Assembly: GCF_040450955.1 (NCBI RefSeq)
Contig: NZ_CP144373.1
Span: forward strand, 310,001 to 374,000
Direction of reading: 5' to 3'
DNA: 64,000 nt
From: Thermodesulfovibrio sp. 3907-1M
Lineage (GTDB): Bacteria; Nitrospirota; Thermodesulfovibrionia; Thermodesulfovibrionales; Thermodesulfovibrionaceae
A program made the translations under genes and the position numbers. Under the pieces are notes generated by a model. That model had not been told where the DNA came from, ran no database searches, and was given only the letters and a program-made list of their open reading frames with translations. Shown here in pieces: positions 22,712 to 30,337 of this stretch (within the stretch, counting starts at the first letter, position 1; every line of letters begins with the position of its first letter).

Positions 22712-23769
22712 GTCTCCTCCAATATCCTCTTTAATGTTTTTAAAAACTCCTCATTTTCCTCGCTTGTTCCAATTGTTACTCTTAAAGCATTATTTATAAC
22801 TGAAGAAAGGTTCCTCACAAGAATTCCAAATTTTATAAGCTTTCGGTAAATATTTTGACTATTTTCAACTTGCAGTAATATAAAATTTGCCTCCGATGGA
22901 TAAACTTTCACCTTTTGGATTCTTAATAGTTTCCTGTAAAGCCTCTGTCTTTCTTTTATAATCTGAGAGATGAATTTTTTTATCTCGGGATAAAACCTGT
23001 TAAGAGCCTCTGTTACCACATACTGGGTAATAGAATCCACATTGTAGGGAAGTCTTACTTTGTTTATTTCATTTAAAAATTTTTCTTCTCCTATGAGATA
23101 TCCCAATCTCAATCCAGCAAATCCGATTTTGCTCAGAGTTCTTAAAATCAAGAGATTATCATAATCCTTCAAAAATGGTAAAAATCCTTTTTCACTTGAA
23201 AATGGTTGATAGGCTTCATCAATAACCACGATTGATGAATTTTTTTGGGCAAACTCTATGATCTTTAAAATTTTATCAGTTGAAAAGATATTTCCTGTAG
23301 GATTGTTTGGAGAGCTGAGAAAAATTAAACGCGGTTTTTTTGACTTAATTAGTTTCAAGAATTCTTCCTCGTTTATATCAAAATTATTATCAAGACTGCA
23401 TTCAACTGTTTCAACTCCAACTGATTGAGCTATTATTCCGTACATTGCAAAGGTAGGTGCTGGATAAAGAACAGGACCTCCAAAGGTAAGAATCAGGTAA
23501 TAGATCAATTCATCAGAACCATTTCCAGGCATTATGTTTTTATGGCTGAGTTTTACTTTTCTGGCAAGAGCTTTTCTTAGCAGAATGGCTTCTGGATCAG
23601 GATATCTGTTTAGAGGAATATTAATTTCTGAAATAAAATCAGATAGTTTAACAGGGAAGGGAGATTCATTGGCATCAAGCTTGATTTTACAAGGAATCTC
23701 CTTCGCCTGATATGGCTTCAGTTTCTGAATATTTTTTCTTGTAATAGATTCCGGATTCAATTTGTTCAT
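22708..23769 (-). CDS. hisC: Histidinol-phosphate aminotransferase
   Basis: 353 residues of aminotransferase fold I. It starts with RKNIQKLKPYQ, then KLDANESPFP, PGNGSDELIYYL, SPNNPTGN and the PLP-lysine segment LRTLSKIGFAGLRLGY, all in HisC order. First gene of an operon with hisB, thyX and cysK/M. A TATGAT box lies eight bases before the ATG with no Shine-Dalgarno, again suggesting a leaderless message. Confidence 0.93.
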   Translation of the reverse strand: MNKLNPESITRKNIQKLKPYQAKEIPCKIKLDANESPFPVKLSDFISEINIPLNRYPDPEAILLRKALARKVKLSHKNIMPGNGSDELIYYLILTFGGPVLYPAPTFAMYGIIAQSVGVETVECSLDNNFDINEEEFLKLIKSKKPRLIFLSSPNNPTGNIFSTDKILKIIEFAQKNSSIVVIDEAYQPFSSEKGFLPFLKDYDNLLILRTLSKIGFAGLRLGYLIGEEKFLNEINKVRLPYNVDSITQYVVTEALNRFYPEIKKFISQIIKERQRLYRKLLRIQKVKVYPSEANFILLQVENSQNIYRKLIKFGILVRNLSSVINNALRVTIGTSEENEEFLKTLKRILEET

Positions 23770-24031
23770 AGATTTTTATCATAATTGGTCATTAAAATAT
23801 TGTCAACTAACTAAAAGACAACAACTGAAAGAGATTGCAAAATTAAAAGTTTTATGATAAAATTTTACATTTTACACAACATTGTAGCAACATTGTTTTT
23901 TTACTTTATGCCCAGAATTTGTTTTAAACTATTTAAGGATGGAGGTAATTGAAAATTAGAGAGAGTTGTAAGTTTTTGATTTACAGGAATTTGTAGGTTT
24001 AAACAATCTTTAAATTGCGGAGGAGTTAGTT
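23770..24031 (+). promoter_or_regulatory. Divergent intergenic region with repeated motif
   Basis: No gene. Includes copy B of the short motif (23945-24005). The last 20 bases before ATG 24032, with GGAGGAG, are the same as those upstream of the TraT gene at 25906. No convincing promoter pair was found. Confidence 0.4.
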
Positions 24032-24451
24032 ATGAGAAATACAAAAGTTTTTAAAGCATTATCAGGAGTAGTAGTTTTACTTTTAGCAGTTCAGCTTAAA
24101 GGAATCTGTAGAAGTATAGGATTAAACCAGGTACCTGCTCTTTTATGCAGGTGTCCAGATAAAACAACTATCTACTTTGGAGACTCTCAAATAATGAGTG
24201 TCCTTAAAAATTTGCTGGTGACACCAGCACAAGCAGAACCACAAAAAGAAACTCAAAAAACAAAGATAAGAAATAAAACAAGGTTAAACATTGTACGAGA
24301 AACTAACAAAAACAACCAGGCAAAAATAGATTCTGACTCTAAAGAAAACCCTAACGGTAAAGAACGAATGATTGAGAGTTTACCAAAAGAAAACACTTTA
24401 GTCCCACAAGGTGGTTTTTGTCCTATAGATCAGAAGGGAGATTGCAGATAA
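24032..24451 (+). CDS. Small exported protein with a TraT-derived N-terminus, function unknown
   Basis: 139 residues. The first 25 (MRNTKVFKALSGVVVLLLAV...) and the ribosome binding region repeat the start of the TraT-like gene at 25906 almost base for base. After QL the two diverge: TraT has TGCG (a lipobox) and this one KGICRS, so the lipid-attachment site is lost. The rest is hydrophilic, rich in Lys/Asn/Glu, with four further cysteines (LLCRC, GGFCPI, GDCR). It may be a live small protein or the relic of a recombination. Confidence 0.5.
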   Translation: MRNTKVFKALSGVVVLLLAVQLKGICRSIGLNQVPALLCRCPDKTTIYFGDSQIMSVLKNLLVTPAQAEPQKETQKTKIRNKTRLNIVRETNKNNQAKIDSDSKENPNGKERMIESLPKENTLVPQGGFCPIDQKGDCR

Positions 24452-24487
24452 AATGGTAATATCTAAAAGAAAGGAGGTGAAAAATCA

Positions 24488-25282
24488 GTGCGTAAACTTT
24501 CTGTATTGTTTGTAGCAGTCTTAATGTTTGTTGGGGTTAATGCCTATGCTTTGGAGCATGAGTTTACTGTTGGTCCTGAGATTAGCCACATCACTTACAA
24601 AGAACCTGACGTTATGACTGAGAAAGGTTGGTTTTACGGTATTGCAGGCAAGTACACTCTTAAGATTGACGTAGCAAAAGATTGGAAAATCGCAGTAGGA
24701 CCTGAGCTTAAGCTTGCAAAAGGCTCTGTTGACTACTCATCTCCAATAAGTGGCAATATGGACGGGATTGACGACGTCTTATTCGAAGCAAGACTTATTG
24801 CAGGGCCTGAGTGGAAAATTACACCTGAGATGACTCTTAAACCTTACACAGGATTTGGCTACCGTAGCTTAGTTGACGACTCTCAGGGCATGAAGACAGA
24901 CAAAGGTGCTTGGGGGTACAAACGCTGGATTAGATACTACTACATTCCTGTAGGAGTCTCCTATACTTATGAATTCGCTAAAGACTGGAAAGGAAACGTT
25001 TATGCTGAATATGACTTCTTCGTTCGTGGTAAGGTAACAAGCTATCTTGGGTATCTTCCTGGCTACGAAGACATTAAAAACACACAGAAGTCTGGTTATG
25101 GTTTAAGAGCAGGTATTAATGTGGAAAAGAAATTTACTTCATGGGGGCTGTCATTTGGTCCTTACGTTAAATACTGGAATGTTAAGGATTCAGAAGTTGC
25201 TTACGACTCACTTGGTAGAGGTTGGTTAGAACCACGAAATCACTCAACAGAAGTTGGTGGAGCTTTAACTGTTAGCTTCTAA
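24488..25282 (+). CDS. Outer-membrane beta-barrel protein, function unknown
   Basis: 264 residues from GTG 24488, preceded by AAAGGAGGTG. The signal peptide is VRKLSVLFVAVLMFVGVNAYA. Alternating hydrophobic/aromatic strands follow (GWFYGIAGKYTLKIDV, MTLKPYTGFGYRSL, WKGNVYAEYDFF), and the protein ends GGALTVSF with a terminal Phe, the outer-membrane insertion signal. The pattern suits an 8- to 12-stranded barrel. No specific family was recognised. It opens a run of envelope genes and is closed by a terminator. Confidence 0.75.
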   Translation: MRKLSVLFVAVLMFVGVNAYALEHEFTVGPEISHITYKEPDVMTEKGWFYGIAGKYTLKIDVAKDWKIAVGPELKLAKGSVDYSSPISGNMDGIDDVLFEARLIAGPEWKITPEMTLKPYTGFGYRSLVDDSQGMKTDKGAWGYKRWIRYYYIPVGVSYTYEFAKDWKGNVYAEYDFFVRGKVTSYLGYLPGYEDIKNTQKSGYGLRAGINVEKKFTSWGLSFGPYVKYWNVKDSEVAYDSLGRGWLEPRNHSTEVGGALTVSF

Positions 25283-25291
25283 AAACTAAAA

Positions 25292-25325
25292 ACAGGAGGC
25301 GAAACATGCCTCCTGTTTTATTTTT
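25292..25325 (+). terminator. Rho-independent terminator after the beta-barrel gene
   Basis: Perfect stem ACAGGAGGC/GCCTCCTGT with a seven-base loop followed by TTTATTTTT. Confidence 0.85.
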
Positions 25326-25343
25326 GCTTTAGAAGGATGAGAA

Positions 25344-25841
25344 ATGAAAAAATTTTTTACTTTGTTTTTAATTTTTACTTTATTTAGTCTGTCTGGCTGT
25401 GCATCTACGGGTTCAATCCAGCCTGTTGAATCTATGAACTTACAGGGCAAACTATCTAACTACAAAACGATGAATTTTGAAGTAACAACTACTTTAAATG
25501 ATAGACAGGACGAAGTTAAAGAGCTAAAAGAAAAACTTATTGAAAAAGCAAAAGAAAAGGGTCTTGACAAAAAACTGGTAGAAAATCCTGAGTTAAAAGT
25601 GGTTGTTAATATTACAAATGTGTCTGGTGTAAGTACCATGGGTAGATTAATGTTTGGGGCTCTTGCAGGTAGAGCAACAGTTGAAGCTCAGGTGGAACTA
25701 ATAGATTCTGCAAAAGGAAAAATTACTGAACTTAAAGCAGAAGGTAAATCCTCTGGTGGAAGTATTTTTGCAGGAACAACATCTCAAGCATTAGATAAAC
25801 TTGCTGAACAGATAATTGATTATCTCGTAGCTAACATGTAA
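25344..25841 (+). CDS. DUF4410-type lipoprotein
   Basis: 165 residues. The lipoprotein signal ends at FSLSGCAST (Cys 19). The mature part, with YKTMNFEVTT, a charged helix, LKVVVNITNVSGVSTMGRLMFGALAGRATVEAQVELID and a final LDKLAEQIIDYL, matches the DUF4410 layout: a conserved Gly-rich strand region between two mixed segments. Role unknown; located between the beta-barrel and TraT genes. Confidence 0.6.
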   Translation: MKKFFTLFLIFTLFSLSGCASTGSIQPVESMNLQGKLSNYKTMNFEVTTTLNDRQDEVKELKEKLIEKAKEKGLDKKLVENPELKVVVNITNVSGVSTMGRLMFGALAGRATVEAQVELIDSAKGKITELKAEGKSSGGSIFAGTTSQALDKLAEQIIDYLVANM

Positions 25842-25905
25842 TTTTTTAGCTTTTTTTAGTAATATTTGTAAATGAATAAAATATGGGGGTGTAAAGGAGT
25901 TAGTT

Positions 25906-26658
25906 ATGAGAAACACAAAAGTTTTTAAAGCATTATCAGGAGTAGTAGTTTTACTTTTAGCAGTTCAGCTTACAGGCTGTGGGCAGATGATTAATGCTAT
26001 TGAACACTCTGACATGCAAGTGAAACTTAAGATGACGGACACGATATTTCTTGACCCTATTGCTAAAGCAAAAAACAGGACAGTTTTCGTAGCAGTAAAC
26101 AACACGTCTGACATGCAGGAAGTTGACACAGGAATGCTACAAAATCTCATAGCAAGTAGACTAGTCTCAAAGGGTTATCAGGTAGTGCAGGATCCATCTC
26201 AAGCAGGATACATTATTCAGGTAAATGTGCTTTACATGGATTATTACAGACAGACTGGCACAAAGGAAGGTGCAGTTGAAGGCGCTCTGATTGGAGCAGG
26301 TTCAGGAGCCTTGATTGGTCAGTCCCGAGATACGTCTATAGCACTTGGTTTAATTGGAGGAGTAGTAGGTGGCTTAGGTGGTGCATTAATTGGAAAAGCA
26401 TTGAAAGTTGAAACATATGCAGGGGTAGTTGACGTTGAGCTTAGAGAAAAGACAGACAAACCCGTAACAGGACAGATGGTTACCAATGCTCAGACAGGCT
26501 CGTCAACCACCATACAGACAAAACAGGAGATAAACACAAACTGGCAGATTTACAGAACCAAGATAGTATGCACCGCACAGCAGACAAACATTGACAAGAC
26601 AGAGGCAGCAAGAACTATTGCAGAAAGAATAGCATCACAAATAGGGGGGATGTTCTAA
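25906..26658 (+). CDS. TraT-family outer-membrane lipoprotein
   Basis: 250 residues. The lipobox LTGCG follows the signal peptide. The body, with AKNRTVFVAVNNTSDM, LVSKGYQVVQDPSQAGYIIQVNVLYM and the Gly-rich hydrophobic GALIGAGSGALIG...GLIGGVVGGLGGALIG, is the TraT (complement-resistance / surface-exclusion) family. In plasmids TraT blocks mating-pair formation; chromosomal copies have unknown roles. Its first about 80 bases are copied at 24032. Followed by a terminator. Confidence 0.85.
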   Translation: MRNTKVFKALSGVVVLLLAVQLTGCGQMINAIEHSDMQVKLKMTDTIFLDPIAKAKNRTVFVAVNNTSDMQEVDTGMLQNLIASRLVSKGYQVVQDPSQAGYIIQVNVLYMDYYRQTGTKEGAVEGALIGAGSGALIGQSRDTSIALGLIGGVVGGLGGALIGKALKVETYAGVVDVELREKTDKPVTGQMVTNAQTGSSTTIQTKQEINTNWQIYRTKIVCTAQQTNIDKTEAARTIAERIASQIGGMF

Positions 26659-26687
26659 AGTTAAGTGTGTGATTAACAGGATTTAAT

Positions 26688-26711
26688 GGCTGGCTAATGC
26701 CAGCCTTTTTT
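26688..26711 (+). terminator. Rho-independent terminator after the TraT gene
   Basis: Stem GGCTGGC/GCCAGCC with a four-base loop, then six T. Confidence 0.85.
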
Positions 26712-26744
26712 AATAACTTTTATTTAAAAATGCGTGGAGGAAAG

Positions 26745-27314
26745 ATGAGAAACATTTTTCTCTATTTTAAGTTATACATTTTTTGTTTTTTATGTCTTAT
26801 TTATGGATGTTCCCCTTTAACCACTAAAGTAGAATGGGAAACGGGCAGAGTTATTAATCCTCAATTTGCTGAAAAAGTAGTTATTGTTGATAAATTTCAG
26901 TTTAAAGCAAATTTAAAGAGAGGACTAACAACTGAAGCAGTTGTGACAGGTGATATTTCAGACTGTCTTGTTAAGTCTTTAAGAAATAATCTCATTGGGT
27001 ATGCTGTTTTAAAAGATGAAGAGGTAAAAAATACATCTCCAAATGCGACGATTATCAGAATTACTCCAACAAAGGTGAGCACGGATTATAACTTCTGGGG
27101 GACAAAGATTCTGGGAGAAGTTTATGTTAAAGTTCAAGCCAATAACACAGTAACAGAACTTGAAGGAGAAGGTAAGGCAAAAGCTGAAATGAGTAAAGCA
27201 TGTTTTATCGGTAATCTTAAGTTTCCCTGTGCCTTTGAAGTAGCCTTCAGTGAAGCCTGTGATGATGTTGCATTGAAACTGGATAAACTGTTGAATAAAT
27301 TTACAAAAGATTAA
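26745..27314 (+). CDS. Lipoprotein of unknown function
   Basis: About 189 residues from ATG 26745, chosen because GGAGG lies just before it and it gives a proper signal peptide ending CLIYGCSP (lipobox Cys). An ATG-less extension upstream would overlap the terminator. The mature protein contains VIVDKFQFKANLKRG, SLRNNLIGYAVLKDEE and KILGEVYVKVQANNTVTELEGEG. That order of strands and helix recalls DUF4410-like proteins, but I could not assign it. Confidence 0.6.
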   Translation: MRNIFLYFKLYIFCFLCLIYGCSPLTTKVEWETGRVINPQFAEKVVIVDKFQFKANLKRGLTTEAVVTGDISDCLVKSLRNNLIGYAVLKDEEVKNTSPNATIIRITPTKVSTDYNFWGTKILGEVYVKVQANNTVTELEGEGKAKAEMSKACFIGNLKFPCAFEVAFSEACDDVALKLDKLLNKFTKD

Positions 27315-27352
27315 GAAACAGAGTTTTTCATAAATAACTGTAGGAGACAGAG

Positions 27353-29302
27353 ATGAAAAAAATAATTATAAGCTTTATTTTAACTTTGGTTTTATCAGCT
27401 GTCTCTTATGCTCAAACAGAAATTGACAAATGTTTCAACTATTTTAAAGCTGGAGATTATCATAGAGCCATTGAATCAGGTAAAAAAGCTGTAAAACTAT
27501 ATCCAAGAAGCGTTTATGCCTACTTCTGTCTTGGAATAGCTTATATTGAAACAGGAGATATAAATCTTGCTATTGAGGCTTTAAAGAAGACAGAGGCATA
27601 CGCAGTAAGGGATGATGAGCTGATGGTCATTTACAATAACCTTGGTTCAGCTTATAGTTATAAAGGTGATTTAGATAATGCTCTTTTATACTATAGCAGA
27701 AGCCTTGATCTTGCAAAGAAACTCGGAAAAAGAGATTTTGAAGCGACAAACCTTAATGATATAGCGTTAATTTTCCATAAAAAAGGTGAACTTGACAGAG
27801 CTTTAAAATATTTTGAAGAGGCATTAAAGCTTGAAAACAATGAAAAATATAAAACTCATACTTACAATAATATTGCAGCAGTTTACTGTGATAAAAAGGA
27901 TTACAAAAAAGCTATAGAATACTTCAAAAAGGCAATTGAGATAAACGAAAGACATGGAGACTATCATAATAGTGGAAAGATCATGCTTAATCTTGGATGG
28001 ACTTATCTCGAAATTAAAGATTTTGAGAATGCCTATTTTTATCTTGATGAGGGATTAAAAAGGGTAAAAAAGGTAGGAGATAAATACTGGGAGGCATATG
28101 GATATAGATATTTTGGACGTTATTATCTTAATAAAGAAGATAGGGAACTTGCCAGAGAGTATCTAAATAAGGCTTATAATCTTTATAAATCCATCGGAGC
28201 AGAAATGGATGCTCAAGCTGTATTATTAGACTTGCTGGAAATTGCTTCTCTTGAAGAGAAAGAGAAGAATAAAGCAGTTTATGGTGGAATAGAGATTGGA
28301 TCAAAGGGTGTAAAGGCTATGGTACTTTCTATTTCTCCATCAAAGGAAGAGGGATTCTATAATGTGGAAGAAAAATTCAGAAAAAGTATAAATACTGGGA
28401 TAATCACAGGTGTTAAAGAGACGGGAGTCTTTTCTGAAGAGGCTATAAAGGAAACAGTTGATGCTGTAAAAGAGCTTTTCAATATAATCAAAGGGCAATA
28501 TGGAGTTGATGAAAAAAACATTTTTATTGCTGCAAGTAGTGCCCTTGTGAATGTAAAAAACAGGGATGAACTTTCAGAAAAAATTAAGAAGCTTGTAGGG
28601 AAAGATGTGTTTTTCATTACTAAGCAAGATGAGGTTTTTTACAACATTTTAGGTGCTGTTCCGCAAAAATTTCATTCAAAAGCCCTTGTGATAGACATAG
28701 GAAGTGGCAATACAAAAATTGGCTATATTGAGGGCTCTCAGGCAGACAGTAGAATTGTTTCCATTGAAATTCCCTATGGAACCGTTTCCTTTACAGAGTT
28801 AATACAAAAGGATGCAAGCACTCAAAAACAGATGGCACAAGTGGCAGAAAAATTAATTCAGAAAGAAGTTTCTCAGAGTTTATATAGAGAGAGTCAGAGA
28901 AAACCAGCTCTTAGAAACAGAAATCCTGTATTTATGGTTGGCGGAATCGTATGGGCTATGGTTACAATGCTTCATCCTGAGAAACAGGATGCCTTTGTAA
29001 AAATTACTCATGAAGAGATTGAGAGATTTTACAGAGAGATTAAGAAAAACCCGGAAAAGCTATTAAACCTTGATTTATCAAAAATAAAGGATGAAAACAA
29101 AAGACAGTGGACATCAAAGCAGATACAGGCTGTTAAGGATACCTTCAGCAAAGAAAACCTTCTTGCAGGTGCATCTCTTTTGAAAGGGATTTCTGATAGT
29201 TTATATATTAAGGGAAAGGAAGTATATTTTTCCCGATATGGTAGCTGGTTATGGGGTTTTATTGCCTCATCAGGAGTGTATCTTGAACAAAATAAAAGAT
29301 AA
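27353..29302 (+). CDS. Exported TPR protein fused to a Ppx/GppA-like actin-fold domain
   Basis: 649 residues. Signal peptide MKKIIISFILTLVLSAVSYA. Residues about 25-300 are seven or so TPRs (AYFCLGIAYIETGDINLAIEA, NNIAAVYCDKKDYKKAIEYF). Residues about 308-640 resemble exopolyphosphatase/GppA: GGIEIGSKGVKAMVLSI at the first phosphate-loop position, IAASSALVNVKN, and VIDIGSGNTKIGYIEG at the second. The usual GppA motif DIGGGSTE is changed to DIGSGNTK. A signal peptide on an ATPase-like fold is odd, since the periplasm lacks ATP; polyphosphate or a pure binding role is possible. GGAG precedes the start. Confidence 0.7.
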   Translation: MKKIIISFILTLVLSAVSYAQTEIDKCFNYFKAGDYHRAIESGKKAVKLYPRSVYAYFCLGIAYIETGDINLAIEALKKTEAYAVRDDELMVIYNNLGSAYSYKGDLDNALLYYSRSLDLAKKLGKRDFEATNLNDIALIFHKKGELDRALKYFEEALKLENNEKYKTHTYNNIAAVYCDKKDYKKAIEYFKKAIEINERHGDYHNSGKIMLNLGWTYLEIKDFENAYFYLDEGLKRVKKVGDKYWEAYGYRYFGRYYLNKEDRELAREYLNKAYNLYKSIGAEMDAQAVLLDLLEIASLEEKEKNKAVYGGIEIGSKGVKAMVLSISPSKEEGFYNVEEKFRKSINTGIITGVKETGVFSEEAIKETVDAVKELFNIIKGQYGVDEKNIFIAASSALVNVKNRDELSEKIKKLVGKDVFFITKQDEVFYNILGAVPQKFHSKALVIDIGSGNTKIGYIEGSQADSRIVSIEIPYGTVSFTELIQKDASTQKQMAQVAEKLIQKEVSQSLYRESQRKPALRNRNPVFMVGGIVWAMVTMLHPEKQDAFVKITHEEIERFYREIKKNPEKLLNLDLSKIKDENKRQWTSKQIQAVKDTFSKENLLAGASLLKGISDSLYIKGKEVYFSRYGSWLWGFIASSGVYLEQNKR

Positions 29303-29312
29303 TGGAGGAGCT

Positions 29313-29876
29313 ATGAGAACAAAGATATTTTTATCTTTAATTTTTGTTCTACTACTATTTATTAATGCTTTTGCTGAAGAACCAAGACCCTTTGGCTTGA
29401 TTGTTGGAAAAACAACTAAAGACGAAGCTTTATCTATTATGAAAAAAGAAGGTGGAAGAGTTGTTAATTCAGGTTATAGAATAATCAAGGGAGATATTAG
29501 CAATCCTAATATTGAAGCTTTTGATTTTAAAGGCTTATCTATAGAAAATCTCTCTATGGCAAGATTGTGGTTTTTTCAAGGAACATTATTTCAGATAGTT
29601 TACTATTTCCCCCTTTCAATGAATAAGGACGAATTTTATGTGCTTTACGAACAGCTTAAATCCAAATACGGAAAACCATCAAAATATGTTAAACCATGGC
29701 TTGCAGATGGATTAGCAGTATGGAAGTTCAAGGATATTGAGATCAAAATAATAGCACCATGGGTATCATCAGAGGTATATGTAACTTACACTCATTTACC
29801 TTTATCTAAAAAAGCTGACCAGAGTGATAGAGAGGTAATGCAAAAGGAAACAAGCAAACCGAAGAGAGGATTTTAA
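29313..29876 (+). CDS. Small periplasmic protein, function unknown
   Basis: About 187 residues. ATG 29313 is chosen because of the GGAGGAG before it and the signal peptide MRTKIFLSLIFVLLLFINAFA-E; an in-frame upstream extension would overlap the preceding gene. The mature part (FGLIVGKTTKDEALSIMKKEG...LWFFQGTLFQIVYYFP...LKSKYGKPSKYV) looks like the repeated small fold seen in many periplasmic proteins, where G-x-T/S-xx-E/D is followed by a Phe/Tyr-rich strand and a second helix. No enzyme motif seen. Confidence 0.6.
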   Translation: MRTKIFLSLIFVLLLFINAFAEEPRPFGLIVGKTTKDEALSIMKKEGGRVVNSGYRIIKGDISNPNIEAFDFKGLSIENLSMARLWFFQGTLFQIVYYFPLSMNKDEFYVLYEQLKSKYGKPSKYVKPWLADGLAVWKFKDIEIKIIAPWVSSEVYVTYTHLPLSKKADQSDREVMQKETSKPKRGF

Positions 29877-29953
29877 AAGGGATTTATATGCAGTTGAAAT
29901 TAAAATTATATAGAAATTTTTGAGAAATTCAAAACTTAAAAAGGAGGTACTTT

Positions 29954-30322
29954 ATGGACAGAAGAATTATTGGAGTAATACTCGGTGTAGCTGGAATTTT
30001 TTTATGGTTCATGCCTCTTGTTTCATGGGAGGAAAGATTTTTCGGAAACATAGTTAATCTTTATCAAACGGGATATCATATTGGTGGTATAGCCTATTTG
30101 CTCCTGGTTTCATTATTTTCTTATGCTGCTTTATCATGGCTCAAAATGCACCAATTAAGAATTGTAGCCGCAGGAGTTTCTCTTTTGATATGTTTGATAT
30201 TTTTATTTCAGGCTAACGCAAATGCGGGCTGGGGGCTTATAGGGTTGACCATTTTATCAATATCTGGAATTTTTTTAAGTGTAAAGGATTTACAAAAAGA
30301 GAGAAAATCTAATAAAGTTTAA
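29954..30322 (+). CDS. Small four-helix membrane protein, function unknown
   Basis: 122 residues with four hydrophobic segments (IIGVILGVAGIFLWFM, IGGIAYLLLVSLFSYAAL, LRIVAAGVSLLICLIFLF, GWGLIGLTILSISGIFLS) and a basic C-terminus. AAGGAGGT precedes the start. No family recognised. Confidence 0.6.
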   Translation: MDRRIIGVILGVAGIFLWFMPLVSWEERFFGNIVNLYQTGYHIGGIAYLLLVSLFSYAALSWLKMHQLRIVAAGVSLLICLIFLFQANANAGWGLIGLTILSISGIFLSVKDLQKERKSNKV

Positions 30323-30337
30323 ATATCACGATTTAAA

